A DNA stretch of 64,000 bases, from positions 62,001 to 126,000 of the forward strand of contig CAVRZO010000017.1 of the NCBI GenBank assembly GCA_963725615.1. Reading direction: 5' to 3'. How positions within the stretch are numbered: the first letter of the stretch is position 1; each line of letters starts with the position of its first letter. Shown piece by piece: positions 24,801 to 33,443 of this stretch. Made by a program: the position numbers and the translations under genes. This stretch comes from JAIQFF01 sp963725615 (GTDB lineage: Bacteria > Acidobacteriota > Terriglobia > Terriglobales > Acidobacteriaceae). Under the pieces are notes generated by a model. It had not been told where the DNA came from. It did not search any database and worked only from the letters and a program-made list of their open reading frames with translations.

Positions 24801-25884
24801 GAGGGTTCAGCCAGTTCGCCACCACAGCGTCACCCGCGACGCTTCCCCCCAGCACGCGGCCTTCGATTTGCGAAAGCGCCAACCGCTTCGGAGTGAGGTT
24901 GTATTGCGCGCTCAAGCCTGCATTGTGTATTCCGATGGGCGCGTTCTTCCAGTCGAGATTCGACAAGATGGCCTTGCCGATCGTCGAAAAATCCTGTCCC
25001 GCCCACGCACCGTGGCCCGTCAATTGGATGGCGCCGCGCTGAATCTCCGGGCGCCTTGCGATCGCAGCCGCCTCAGCCAGATCAAGACTGATGTCATAGT
25101 CCGCGTCCACCTTGGGGTGGCTGAAATCCGCCAGGGTGCCCTTGGCCTGCAGGTGCGACCGCCCCGAAGTCGCCTTCAAAGAACGCAAGAGGATCTGGCT
25201 CTGCCCCAGGCTGAAGTGCGCTTCAGCGGTCCAGGCAATGGGGCGGTAACCGCTGAAAGCGGTATCGGCTTTCCCCAGCAGAAGATTGCCTTCATAGCGG
25301 CTGCGAAAGAGCGAGTAGCTCATGTCAGCCGAAACGTCCCGCACCGCAAAATCGAGCGGCATCCTCTGGTCACCCCAGATCAACTCGCCGCGGCGCACTT
25401 CAAGACGGCTGATGGAGAGCGCAAACAGCCGCTCCACCGGCCGTTCTTGTGACACCTGCTTCGCGATCGGCTCCGGCTGGTTGGTCGTGCCGTCGGAATA
25501 AAGAATGATGTGGATAACAGGATGATCGAGCACTACGTAGTTAAGTCCCAGCTCGGTACGCGCCAGAGACAGGATCTTGATTTGCGCCATCAGACTGTCC
25601 ACGTGGGCATACGGAACTTCTCCCGCCTGCTCCCGGCCATGAATGGTCAGATTGCGGACTTCCAACTGAAAGTGGAATGGAACGACGTGGATGCTGCCCA
25701 GTTCGACTCGCCCGCCCGTCATTCGTTCGAGGGTAGCGATCAAACGCTGGCGCACCAGGGTGCGGAAGGAGTCGGTAGTGCTGTACCATCCGATGCCGGC
25801 CAGCGCCACTCCGCCCGCCAGCACCAGCAACAACAGATATTTCCAGATCCGGCGCCGCCCCGGCTTCGCGCCGGTCTCAGTCAT
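21859..25884 (-). CDS. tamB: TamB-like translocation and assembly module protein (DUF490)
   Basis: A 1341-residue AsmA/TamB-type protein: one N-terminal membrane anchor (about residues 13-31, WKYLLLLVLAGGVALAGIG) and a very long beta-taco region spanning the periplasm. The C-terminal DUF490 region is recognisable (RGTAAKPAILGRADVIEG, RLERGDITFINP, SDIIGLLAFGQTS, NNLTLTYTTN). TamB-type proteins help outer-membrane protein insertion and/or move phospholipid to the outer membrane. Its start overlaps the stop of the SurA-like gene by four bases (ATGA), and bamA precedes that, giving a compact envelope operon. Confidence 0.92.
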   Translation of the reverse strand: MTETGAKPGRRRIWKYLLLLVLAGGVALAGIGWYSTTDSFRTLVRQRLIATLERMTGGRVELGSIHVVPFHFQLEVRNLTIHGREQAGEVPYAHVDSLMAQIKILSLARTELGLNYVVLDHPVIHIILYSDGTTNQPEPIAKQVSQERPVERLFALSISRLEVRRGELIWGDQRMPLDFAVRDVSADMSYSLFRSRYEGNLLLGKADTAFSGYRPIAWTAEAHFSLGQSQILLRSLKATSGRSHLQAKGTLADFSHPKVDADYDISLDLAEAAAIARRPEIQRGAIQLTGHGAWAGQDFSTIGKAILSNLDWKNAPIGIHNAGLSAQYNLTPKRLALSQIEGRVLGGSVAGDAVVANWLNPQPTSKNSKERRPEAQTGIVRLRFKDLSAAEIAAALSTPSRPFQRIKPAGLASGSVEASWRDAIRNTEARFIGDVVPPPRSANAQFPLTAHARGIYRPDPGELELAELTASTRATQVHASGTLSTSAALKVAVTTTDLGEWQPVFEAAGYAGQIPVKLKGHASFNGTATGKLSQIAIAGHLQSQDFETLIPATSHTPEKTLNWNALQADMQLSPSVFAVRNGTLNRDPDSVRFDFHVQLNQRQFSDTSPVRAHLDTENADMQGILALAGYSYPITGTVDLHLQVAGTRAAPQGQGHVVFRNGSIYGEPVEHFSSDLIFSGEEAELQNIQLTHYESKVTGGATYNESNHAFRFNLAGDNFDLTRISVLQSGRIAVTGRADFTANGSGTLEQPTLNAAIHLHDLTFDQERAGEFTINAVSQGAELRITGQSQFEQADVKVDGNVHLREDWPADVYFRFHQFELDSIFKTYMRGAVTGHSRADGEVHMVGPLRRPRELQFTANLDNLDADVEDVKIKNQGPIRFSVANQTLQIDQFHLVGQDTDISANGKVHLTGDRELDLRAQGRVNLKLIESFNPDFTSSGVVSVDLSVAGPFAKPVMQGRVQVASGAIAYIDLPSALSDINGSLVFNQDRLQIESLTAHTGGGLVTFGGYATAYNGKFNFDLSVRGQDVRLRYPPGVSAMANADLHFVGSSSASTLNGEIIVTKLAMTPGFDFGGYLDRSQSSAVTPTNRLLNRIRLDVHIATTPELQMQTASVRLSGDADLHLRGTAAKPAILGRADVIEGEVQFNGTKYRLERGDITFINPVTTTPVLDLQATTRVQDYDITLNLNGPIDRPSVTYRSEPPLPTSDIIGLLAFGQTSEESAQLNQSQSAFNSETSNAILSAALNATVSNRVQKLFGVSRIKIDPQGFTTETSSTQSGPAVTIEQQVKNNLTLTYTTNVAGASQQYIQVEYNITRSISIVALRDQNGVVSFDVRVRQRKK

Positions 25885-26567
25885 TGGCTACGGCCTCGGG
25901 ACCCGGCCGCCAGTGCCTCGGCGCGAATCTCGCTTCCCGCCCGCAGGTCTTGCAGCCAGGCGGTCAGCAGTTGGCTGATTTTCTTCTGGGTTAGCAGTTC
26001 CTTGATTTTCGCTGTGACATCCGCCAGGGGAACATTCTGTCCGCCCGATTGGCGGAGTTGCGGCAACAGCTCTTCGCTGTAGTAGCTTTCGATGCTCTTG
26101 GAATCCACCGTGACCGAAGGCCGCAGCCGCGCGTCCACCAGTCGCATGAGGTCGAGCTCCGCCGCCACCCGGTTCTTGAGATTTTCCTCGCTCAGCCGGT
26201 AGCTGTCGAGGAGTCTCCGCCAGCCCAGCTCGGTTTCGACTTCCGGAAACTGCTTGCGAATCTCCACCACACGCTGGGCTACTTCTTCGGAAGACGGGTG
26301 CAGGACATCCGAATCTTTGAGTTGTTCGCGCAGCAGTTCCTGATCAATCAGGTGATCAAGCGCCGACTTGCGGTCGTCCGCCGTCATACGATCTAGCGGC
26401 CGTCCGCTGCTGAAAGCTTCGTAGCGCAGCGAATCTTCCCAATCGCTCAAGAGAATAATGTGACCATTCACAGTGGCAACGACGCGGTCAATTACCTCTG
26501 CGCCGGCTGTGAACGTCGCCGCCAGAAATACTAACGCGCCCACCAACTTGAAGAATTTAAGTCCCAT
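25881..26567 (-). CDS. SurA-like periplasmic chaperone (N-domain only)
   Basis: A 228-residue exported protein with a signal peptide (residues 1-23, ending TAGA-E). It has the SurA N-terminal domain: EVIDRVVATVNGHIILLSDWEDSL, LDHLIDQELLREQ and EVAQRVVEIRKQFP. The C-terminal helix (TAKIKELLTQKKISQLLTAWLQDLR) closes the chaperone fold. No parvulin isomerase domain is present, so it is a chaperone rather than an isomerase. It overlaps bamA by one base (TGATG) and tamB by four. It probably escorts unfolded outer-membrane proteins to BamA. Confidence 0.85.
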   Translation of the reverse strand: MGLKFFKLVGALVFLAATFTAGAEVIDRVVATVNGHIILLSDWEDSLRYEAFSSGRPLDRMTADDRKSALDHLIDQELLREQLKDSDVLHPSSEEVAQRVVEIRKQFPEVETELGWRRLLDSYRLSEENLKNRVAAELDLMRLVDARLRPSVTVDSKSIESYYSEELLPQLRQSGGQNVPLADVTAKIKELLTQKKISQLLTAWLQDLRAGSEIRAEALAAGSRGRSQ

Positions 26568-29500
26568 CAGAAAGTCTGCCCAATGCTGAAAAAGACGTTG
26601 AAATGGCTCGCGTGCTTCGGGTCGAAGACGGTCTGGTCATTGACTACCGTCTGGCCCGGGAACGCGGGCGGATTCAAATTGTATCCGAAATCGAAGCGCA
26701 CCGGCCCGACCGGCGTCTTATAGCGCACCCCGATACCGATCGCATGCGAAATGTAATTGTAGTCGCACTGCTCCGCGGTCGCCTGCTGCAGGCAAACCTG
26801 CGGATTTCTCTGCGACCAGCGCAGCAGGCTGCGGGTAAGGTCGTGTCCGTTGGTGAAGACATTTCCGGCATCGTGGAAGATCACAAAACTGATGTTGTTC
26901 TGGAAGAAAGGCAGAGTCGGCGGAGGCATGCGGAGCTCGATGCTGTTGATAAATAGTGCCGTGCCGCCCAGGGGAAACCCGGTCACGGGATCGCGCGGAC
27001 CAGCCTGGTTCAGTCCGAATCCGCGAAGTGAATTCCCACCTCCGGCAAAAAAACGCTCGGCTAGCGGAAGGCACGCCGGCTGGCCCGGCTGCGGCTCATT
27101 GCATTGTGCTCCTGGCTGGGGCATGAATGTATTGCCGAACGGAGCTTCAATCCCGATGCGGGTAGAGCGCGCCAGAACAAATTTTTGATCTGAATTCCGT
27201 TTCCTGCCAATGGAATAGTAAGTCGAATTCTGGACCAGCAGCCGTCCGAAATCGGTCTCCGAGCCAAAGTGGCTGTCCGCTACACCGCCGTCAACAGTGG
27301 TGTAGTTTCCTTTTGTGGTTTCGAGATCGTTGTCGCGCTTGTTCCGGATGTAACTGAAGTTCGGAATCGCAACCCGGGTGGGCTGCGAGAGCAATGGAAT
27401 CTGGTCAGGGCTGACCGTGTTCTGGATGTCACTCGCACGCACCCGCCGGTACGTAAGACGGTACGTCATGAGGCTGGTCTTGTTGATTATCTGCTCCGCC
27501 TGGACCGACCCTTCTAATCGCTGCGAGGTGAACGTGGTGACGTCGACGGTGTTGTCGTAAAAAGCAGTGAGCGTAAGCCGCCAGTTGGGATTGTTGAACC
27601 AGCGCGGAGCCTCATAGCTGATCAGGCCACGTTGCTGCAAGCCTCCGACGTTGGCCTTGAGCGTCACCGTGTGATTCCGGCCGCGGAAGTTGAGCCGGGT
27701 CACGCCGAACGAGACCCGCGGGCTGACGCCGGTCTCTCCCAGAGGCTGATTCGTGTTCGAGCTCGGTTGCCCCGTCTGGAATTCCAGTCCCATGCCATAG
27801 TTGAAGGTGTAGCGTTTGGCCTCCTGCACGTTTACCAGCACATTCTTCTCGCGCTCGGTGCTCTCCGGATTCTGCACCGCTGTATCCACCTGGCTGAATA
27901 TGCCGAGGTCATAGAGCCGCTTCTGTGTGTTCAGCATGTCGATCTGGCTCAGCGGATCGCCCGGCTTGATCTGGATTTCACGTTGCACGACAAAAGGCCG
28001 CGTGTGATTCAGTCCGGCGGTATACACCTGGTCGACGATGACCTGGTCGCCTTCGTGGATGGTGTAGACAACATCCATAAGTAACGGATTGCTGGGCGAA
28101 GGCTTGGCCGAAACCTCGAACGTGGCATTGGGAAACCCGTTGTTGAAGTAATAGTTCAACACGATTTCGCGGTCCTCATTGATCTTCGAGTAGCCAAAAG
28201 CCTGTCCCGGAGAGATGTTAAGCTCGGGGAACGGGCTGGCCATTTTCGTTTCGTTGCCGGCGAGTTCCAGGGTTCCCACCATGGTCTGCGGACCCTCATC
28301 GATTTGCAGTGTGATGGCCAGGTCGTTCTGTTTGCCTTGATAGTTGTCCTCCACCTTGGGCGTGATCTTGACTTCCAGAAAACCGTTGGCGAGATACGGG
28401 TTGGAGGTGAGGTTGCGAACGTCCGCAGTGAGCAGCGACTGGCTGTAACGGCCGTGCGCCAGAAAGCGGCCGGCCTGCTGAATCTGCATCCGCGATCGAA
28501 TCTGCTCTTCGCTGAATGCCTTGTTGCCGGTAATCGTCAGCTTCAACAGCTTGTGGCGCTCGCCTGCGTCAATGTCATACGTGACCCGCATTTCACCGGC
28601 AGATGCCGGGTTCTTTTGCAGCGTGACCTTGGCATCGAAGTAGCCCAGGCCTTGCATGTAATTGAGCAAATTCCGCCGGCCCTCGTTCAGCAGGTCATCG
28701 TCAAGAGCGTTCTCTTCGTAGACGGGGACGCTCTTTCTAAGTTGACTACGGCTGATCTTGAAGCCCTCGACCGTGATCTTAACTCTAGGTCCCGGCTGGA
28801 TGTCGAAGGCGTAATCCACCGTATTAGTTTCCGGGCGGTAGGTCCGGCTGGAGATCGCGACTTGGGACAAGAGACGATCTTGCTTTTGATACTTTTTTCG
28901 CAACCGGTCGAGCGCCCGGCTGACACGTTGTACGGTAACGTAGTCCGCGGTGCGCATCTTGGCGGCTTCCTGAATCTGCACCGGGGAAAATCCCGCAGGG
29001 CCCGCCACGGTAATGCGTCCCACTCGGGCATGGGGTCCGGCCGCGATGTGGAACACCACGTTCATCTGCTGGGTCGCGACCTGGGGCTGCTGCTCGTCGC
29101 TGATGTGGGACTGGTAGTAGCCGTTCTGCTCCATCAATTGTTTGATGCTGGTCAATGCACCGTCCATTTTCTCCTGCGTAAATAATTCCCCTAACTGGAG
29201 CTTGGAAGCGTTGACCACCTGGTTGGCAGCCGGAGGATTCGGTTCCCCGGTCACGTAAATCTCCCCTACAAAAAAGTTCGCGCGCATGCGAAACGTCAAT
29301 TCGGCCCGGCCGTCCGAAGTGCGCTCAGCCTCAGCTTGAATATCGGCAAAACGTCCGGTGGCGTGCAGTGCCTGAATACTTTCGCGTATCTGCTCACGCT
29401 CGAGAGGCGCGCCGACTTTCTGCGGAATCAGGTCAAGCAGACGCGTCGTATTCGCCGAGGGCAGATCGGGAAAATCAATCTTCTGAACGATGAGCCCCTC

Positions 29501-29677
29501 ATACCCGGCCATGCCCCCGAGCGCTGGCGGAGTTGGGGAGGGCGCGGAGGATTGCGGTCCGGGCTCCGCTCCGGGCAAGCCTTGCGCCGGAGGCGACTGT
29601 GCCGCTGCGTTCAGGCACAGGACGGCCGCAAGCCCCAGTCCTGTCAGGGTTTTCCCAATCGCTGCCTCTAAACGCAA
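26567..29677 (-). CDS. bamA: Outer-membrane protein assembly factor BamA
   Basis: An Omp85 protein of about 1036 residues, longer than the 800 of E. coli BamA. After a signal peptide come POTRA repeats (for example VEGFKISRSQLRKSVPVY, LTITGNKAFSEEQIRSRM) and a 16-strand barrel. The lid-lock motif reads LRGFGLNQ, and the barrel ends GPVRFDFGYNLN ... FSIGQTF with the terminal Phe. A Pro/Gln-rich stretch follows the signal peptide. The TTG at 29677 with GAGGAG seven bases before it gives a clean signal peptide (MRLEAAIGKTLTGLGLAAVL). A start at 29740 would place 21 extra residues before it. It is first in the bamA-surA-tamB set. Confidence 0.93.
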   Translation of the reverse strand: MRLEAAIGKTLTGLGLAAVLCLNAAAQSPPAQGLPGAEPGPQSSAPSPTPPALGGMAGYEGLIVQKIDFPDLPSANTTRLLDLIPQKVGAPLEREQIRESIQALHATGRFADIQAEAERTSDGRAELTFRMRANFFVGEIYVTGEPNPPAANQVVNASKLQLGELFTQEKMDGALTSIKQLMEQNGYYQSHISDEQQPQVATQQMNVVFHIAAGPHARVGRITVAGPAGFSPVQIQEAAKMRTADYVTVQRVSRALDRLRKKYQKQDRLLSQVAISSRTYRPETNTVDYAFDIQPGPRVKITVEGFKISRSQLRKSVPVYEENALDDDLLNEGRRNLLNYMQGLGYFDAKVTLQKNPASAGEMRVTYDIDAGERHKLLKLTITGNKAFSEEQIRSRMQIQQAGRFLAHGRYSQSLLTADVRNLTSNPYLANGFLEVKITPKVEDNYQGKQNDLAITLQIDEGPQTMVGTLELAGNETKMASPFPELNISPGQAFGYSKINEDREIVLNYYFNNGFPNATFEVSAKPSPSNPLLMDVVYTIHEGDQVIVDQVYTAGLNHTRPFVVQREIQIKPGDPLSQIDMLNTQKRLYDLGIFSQVDTAVQNPESTEREKNVLVNVQEAKRYTFNYGMGLEFQTGQPSSNTNQPLGETGVSPRVSFGVTRLNFRGRNHTVTLKANVGGLQQRGLISYEAPRWFNNPNWRLTLTAFYDNTVDVTTFTSQRLEGSVQAEQIINKTSLMTYRLTYRRVRASDIQNTVSPDQIPLLSQPTRVAIPNFSYIRNKRDNDLETTKGNYTTVDGGVADSHFGSETDFGRLLVQNSTYYSIGRKRNSDQKFVLARSTRIGIEAPFGNTFMPQPGAQCNEPQPGQPACLPLAERFFAGGGNSLRGFGLNQAGPRDPVTGFPLGGTALFINSIELRMPPPTLPFFQNNISFVIFHDAGNVFTNGHDLTRSLLRWSQRNPQVCLQQATAEQCDYNYISHAIGIGVRYKTPVGPVRFDFGYNLNPPAFPGQTVVNDQTVFDPKHASHFNVFFSIGQTF

Positions 29678-29765
29678 ACCGGCTCCTCGCGCATGCAGGT
29701 GATAAAGGGTTCGATGAACGGGTATCAGGCAGTGTTGCATTTAGCCTGGGAAACCGACCGGCACC

Positions 29766-29771
29766 TATAAT
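29766..29771 (+). promoter_or_regulatory. -10 box (TATAAT) for the MoeB/ThiF-like gene
   Basis: A perfect TATAAT in the divergent space between bamA and the adenylyltransferase gene, 46 bases before its ATG. No convincing -35 is seen. Confidence 0.5.
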
Positions 29772-29817
29772 AAAGGTTTGTACGCCTGGAACTGGTGATC
29801 TCTTTGGGCTGATCTCT

Positions 29818-30849
29818 ATGAACATGATCTCTGTGGATCTGGAAGAAAGATATTCGCGGCAAGTGCTCTTCCCTGGAATCGGACGGGAAGGACAGCAAAA
29901 GCTGGCAACCGCCAGGGTCGCCCTGGTGGGATGCGGCGCCACCGGCTCCGCCCTGGCTTCCCTGCTGGCCCGTGCCGGCGTGGGCACCATTCGCATCATC
30001 GATCGCGACTATGTCGAGCCTAGCAATTTGCAACGTCAGTCCCTGTTCGATGAAGCCGACGCGGCCCAATCGCTGCCCAAGGCCATCGCCGCCGCCCGCA
30101 AGATTTCTGCTTTCAATTCCCAGATTGTAATTGAACCGGTGGTTGCCGATCTCGTCCCCGCAAACATCGAGTCCCTGCTGGATGGAATGCAATTGGTTCT
30201 CGACGGCACGGACAATTTCGAGGCTCGTTACCTCATCAACGATTTTGCCGTGAAAACTTCCGTGCCCTGGATCTACACCGCCGCGGTCGGCAGCTACGGC
30301 ATTACGTTGAACGTTCTGCCGGGCCAAACCGCCTGCCTGGCATGTGTGTTCCCCGACCAACCTCGCGGGGCCTTCGAAACCTGCGAGACCGCCGGAATTC
30401 TGAATTCGGCGGTTAATCTGGCGGCGTCCATTTCCGCGACCGAAGCCATCAAACTGATCGTAGGCGCGGCCCAACAGCTCCGACGTACCCTGCTCTCCTT
30501 TGACCTGTGGCGCAACGAACGCGCCGAAGTCGCAGCCGGAAAACCGCGCCCCGGATGCCGCGCCTGCGGTGAGCAGGATTTCATCCACCTCGCCGGTGAA
30601 GGCCGGCCTCACATCACGCTTTGCGGACGAAACTCGGTGCAGATCCACGAGCGTCATCGCCCCATTGATTTCCTAGAGGTAAGCCTTCGTCTCCAACCCC
30701 ACGGGCTGGTGCGGCACAATGATTTTGTGCTGAAATTCTGGCCCGAACCCTACGAGATGACGCTGTTTCCGGACGGCCGGGCCATCATCAAGGGCACCAC
30801 GGATACGGCCGTCGCCCGCAGCCTTTACGCCCGCTATGTAGGGAGCTAG
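29818..30849 (+). CDS. ThiF/MoeB/HesA-family adenylyltransferase
   Basis: A 343-residue E1-like enzyme. Residues 10-250 show the ATP-binding Rossmann fold (VALVGCGATGSALASLLARAGVG), IIDRDYVEPSNLQRQ, and DGTDNFEARYLIND. The active-site Cys region is ETCETAGILN. Zinc Cys pairs are CLAC and CRAC. It would adenylate the C-terminal Gly of a ubiquitin-like sulfur carrier (ThiS or MoaD). The last 90 residues (HITLCGRNSVQIHERHRP, FPDGRAIIKGTTDTAVARSL) form an extra domain typical of long ThiF/MoeB proteins. No thiS or moaD gene is adjacent, so thiamine or molybdopterin cannot be chosen. The start is ATG 29818 or 29824. Confidence 0.88.
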   Translation: MNMISVDLEERYSRQVLFPGIGREGQQKLATARVALVGCGATGSALASLLARAGVGTIRIIDRDYVEPSNLQRQSLFDEADAAQSLPKAIAAARKISAFNSQIVIEPVVADLVPANIESLLDGMQLVLDGTDNFEARYLINDFAVKTSVPWIYTAAVGSYGITLNVLPGQTACLACVFPDQPRGAFETCETAGILNSAVNLAASISATEAIKLIVGAAQQLRRTLLSFDLWRNERAEVAAGKPRPGCRACGEQDFIHLAGEGRPHITLCGRNSVQIHERHRPIDFLEVSLRLQPHGLVRHNDFVLKFWPEPYEMTLFPDGRAIIKGTTDTAVARSLYARYVGS

Positions 30850-30927
30850 AATGTCCAGCGCCGGAGACCGGGCCACGGTAGAGGCATTCAGACGGTTAGA
30901 CCCCATCCCGGCTTTCGAGGAGGACAC

Positions 30928-31434
30928 ATGCGACAGCTTTTTGCTTTAGGGTTAGTGCTCCTGTGCTGCGGATTCGCGTTCGCCCAGGACACCTGGACTT
31001 ATCCGGGCCTGTACGCGGCACCATTCGCTCCACGTCTCTCGACTCCAGTCGCGTCTCCCGGGGACTTGCCCACGCCATTCCTGACCCTGGACACTCCGCC
31101 TCTCGCCGTCGGCGCGAGCAACAGCACACTGGAAAATGCGACCGGCTCCCCTGTCTACTATAACCAGCCACTCCTGTATCAGCCGGGAGTGCAATACAAT
31201 CCGTCGATCCAAGTGTCAGGTTCTTCGGCTCGAAATTCCTCTCAGGTCTCTGGTGGACTATACGGAATTGAGCTGGGTGCGGCAACCTCTCAGATGGACT
31301 ATGGCGTGGCCCAACTGGCAGGCATCGGTCCTCGGAAGAAAGCAAGAAAGGTCTATACCAACCCGGACGTCGCCGGAGTCAACGAAGCCACCGGCACAAT
31401 CAAATTTCGTGGCAAGCTGGAACATGTAAACTAG
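30928..31434 (+). CDS. Exported hypothetical protein, 168 aa
   Basis: A strong ribosome binding site (CGAGGAGGA) precedes the ATG. A signal peptide (residues 1-19, ending CGFAFA-Q) leads a low-complexity mature chain rich in Ser, Pro, Ala and Gly. The C-terminal end is conserved-looking and basic (GPRKKARKVYTNPDVAGVN, TGTIKFRGKLEHVN). No catalytic motif is visible. It may be a surface or periplasmic structural protein; I do not recognise it. It follows the adenylyltransferase by 78 bases but looks unrelated in function. Confidence 0.68.
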   Translation: MRQLFALGLVLLCCGFAFAQDTWTYPGLYAAPFAPRLSTPVASPGDLPTPFLTLDTPPLAVGASNSTLENATGSPVYYNQPLLYQPGVQYNPSIQVSGSSARNSSQVSGGLYGIELGAATSQMDYGVAQLAGIGPRKKARKVYTNPDVAGVNEATGTIKFRGKLEHVN

Positions 31435-31531
31435 CCGCGCAGCACCGAGAATGGAGCCTGGGGCGCAAGCCACGGCTGAGACACCAAATGAGAGCGAGCC
31501 CTGAAAGGGCGAAAGAGCCCACGACGCGAAC

Positions 31532-32824
31532 CTAACGCTGCACGACGCGCTCGAGCGCGTCGAAAAATCCGGGATACGAAATCACCGCCGCTTCCGCTCC
31601 CCGAATCCGCGTCTCCCCTTCCGCCCGCAATGCCGCAACCGCGAACGCCATGGCGATCCGGTGATCGCCAAACGAATCAATTTCCGCGCCGCGCAGAGCC
31701 TGTCCCCCGGGAATCTTCAATCCGTCATCCCGTTCTTCCACCTGCGCACCCATGGCGCGAAGATTGACGGCAATGGCGGCAATCCGGTCAGACTCCTTCA
31801 CCCGCAACTCGCGCGCATCGCGAATCTCCACTCCGTCCGTTGTATAAGGCGCAATCGCTGCCAGCACCGGAATTTCGTCGATTAACGCGGCCGCATCGGC
31901 GCCAGCAATTGTGACCCCTTTCAGATCGCGCCCTTCCACTTTCACCGTGCCGCGCAATTCACCATGCTGTTCGTCGATCTGGGTCACGGAAATCCCCATC
32001 CCCATCAGGATCAGAATATCCAGAAGCCGCGCCCGGGTGGGATTCATCAGCAAATCCTCGATCACCAGTTGCGACCCCGGGAACAATCCCGCCGCACAGA
32101 GAAAGAAAGCCGCACTCGAGATATCACCCGGAACCACCCCTTCGATGGCCCGCAACTTTTGCCTACCCGCTATCCGAACCTCGTTGCCCAACTGCTTGAG
32201 CTCCGCCCCGAACGCCCGCAGCGCCAGTTCGCCGTGATCGCGAGTGCGTATCGGTTCAACGACGGCGGTCTTTCCCGAGGCAAACAGCCCCGCAAACAGC
32301 AGGCAAGATTTTACCTGCGCGCTGGCCACCGGCATGTCGTAGCGGATCCCAGTCAGCTTTCCCCCGGTAACGTGGAGGGGAGGCCGCCCTCCGCTCTGAG
32401 CGGTGATCTTCGCCCCCATCATTTCGAGCGGCGCGATAATCCGCGCCATGGGACGCCGCGAAAGCGACTCGTCGCCCGTAAGCTGGCTGCTGAAATCCTG
32501 CCCTGCCAAAATGCCGCTCAACATCCGCATCGTCGAACCGGAGTTGCCGCAGTCCAGAGGCGAAGCCGGAGGTTGCAGTGCCGGGCCCCGGCCGTGAATT
32601 ACCACGCTATTCTCGCTGCGCTCCACCTCGACGCCCAAAGCTTTTACACAACCCAGCGTGCTGGCGCAGTCCGCCCCGGTTGAGAAATTCTCCAGTCGCG
32701 TATCGCCCTCAGCGATGGCGGCGAGCATGGCATAACGGTGCGAAATCGACTTATCCCCAGGCAGCCGCAAAGATCCTGAAATAGTTCGGGCGGGACGTAT
32801 GACGGTAAGAGGAATCGAATTCAT
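31532..32824 (-). CDS. aroA: 3-phosphoshikimate 1-carboxyvinyltransferase (EPSP synthase)
   Basis: A 430-residue shikimate-pathway enzyme that joins PEP to shikimate-3-phosphate. Signatures are LRLPGDKSISHRYAML near the N-terminus, LDCGNSGSTMRMLSG, the GDESLSRRPM block, and RVKESDRIAAIAVNLRAMG with FGDHRIAMAFAVA near the end. Length and motif order are normal. The start at 32824 is at the expected distance from GDKS. It has no other aro gene next to it. Confidence 0.96.
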   Translation of the reverse strand: MNSIPLTVIRPARTISGSLRLPGDKSISHRYAMLAAIAEGDTRLENFSTGADCASTLGCVKALGVEVERSENSVVIHGRGPALQPPASPLDCGNSGSTMRMLSGILAGQDFSSQLTGDESLSRRPMARIIAPLEMMGAKITAQSGGRPPLHVTGGKLTGIRYDMPVASAQVKSCLLFAGLFASGKTAVVEPIRTRDHGELALRAFGAELKQLGNEVRIAGRQKLRAIEGVVPGDISSAAFFLCAAGLFPGSQLVIEDLLMNPTRARLLDILILMGMGISVTQIDEQHGELRGTVKVEGRDLKGVTIAGADAAALIDEIPVLAAIAPYTTDGVEIRDARELRVKESDRIAAIAVNLRAMGAQVEERDDGLKIPGGQALRGAEIDSFGDHRIAMAFAVAALRAEGETRIRGAEAAVISYPGFFDALERVVQR

Positions 32825-32922
32825 TGCGGATGTCTGAATGATTTGATGTGGCGAGACAGGTCCTTCAAAAGGCCTATATTTCGATTAGAAATCTGGAATC
32901 TACAATCAGAAATCTGCAATGT

Positions 32923-33345
32923 CTAGGCCAGCGCTTTGGCCTCAGCCGTGGCTTCCTTCAGAATGTCCGGCGGCACTTCCCGGATGGCGAGATGGAACTC
33001 AAACATGGGAGTGACCGTGCCCCGTCCCCAGCGGTTTACTTCCCAGTGCGCGCGAATGAACTTTGCTTCGGGATGCCCAGTCAGATCAAGCAGCAGCGGA
33101 TGCTGGCCTCGGTAGAACTTCTGAGGAAATGCAATCAAGGGCTTCGCTCCCCACGCGGCGCCGTCGGCGGAACCGAAGATGCTGACGTCCAAAGCCTCCT
33201 GCTCGATGATATTGGTGATGTCCAGGGTCAAAAGGAAGACACGGCTGCCCGCCGCGGTGATATCCAGAGTGGAACCATCGCCTTTGGCACTGACCACAGT
33301 CTTCTCAGGTACCAGCAGGGTATCGATCGTCGCGTTCGAGGACAT
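32923..33345 (-). CDS. Hypothetical protein, 140 aa
   Basis: The ATG at 33345 begins a soluble protein of beta character (STLDITAAGSRVFLLTLDITNI, LDVSIFGSADGAAWG, PMFEFHLAIREVPPDILKEA). It suggests a small beta-sandwich; the phrase SIFGSADGAAWG resembles phage or carbohydrate-binding folds, but no assignment is safe. TACAAT lies nine bases before the ATG with no ribosome binding site, suggesting a leaderless mRNA. The upstream reading frame happens to stay open through a palindromic repeat into the frameshifted hydrolase gene. The continuous 434-codon frame 34227-32923 is therefore an artefact of two genes plus the repeat. Confidence 0.65.
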   Translation of the reverse strand: MSSNATIDTLLVPEKTVVSAKGDGSTLDITAAGSRVFLLTLDITNIIEQEALDVSIFGSADGAAWGAKPLIAFPQKFYRGQHPLLLDLTGHPEAKFIRAHWEVNRWGRGTVTPMFEFHLAIREVPPDILKEATAEAKALA

Positions 33346-33363
33346 GGCGAAAGAATTGTAGCA

Positions 33364-33443
33364 AATGTAGGCGCGAGTGCCCTCGCTCGTGCGGCACGCG
33401 CCACGAACGCCTACGTACGAGCGGGGACGCTCGCGCCTACATT
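33364..33443. repeat. 80-bp imperfect palindrome (GTAGGCGCGAG element)
   Basis: It begins AATGTAGGCGCGAG and ends CTCGCGCCTACATT; the arms pair over about 27 bases with a GC-rich centre. A second copy with the same arms and centre (CGTGGCGC / GCGCCACG) is at 37752-37832, and a half copy is at 9558-9590. The element supplies the upstream edge of one gene and the stop codon of another. Confidence 0.82.
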
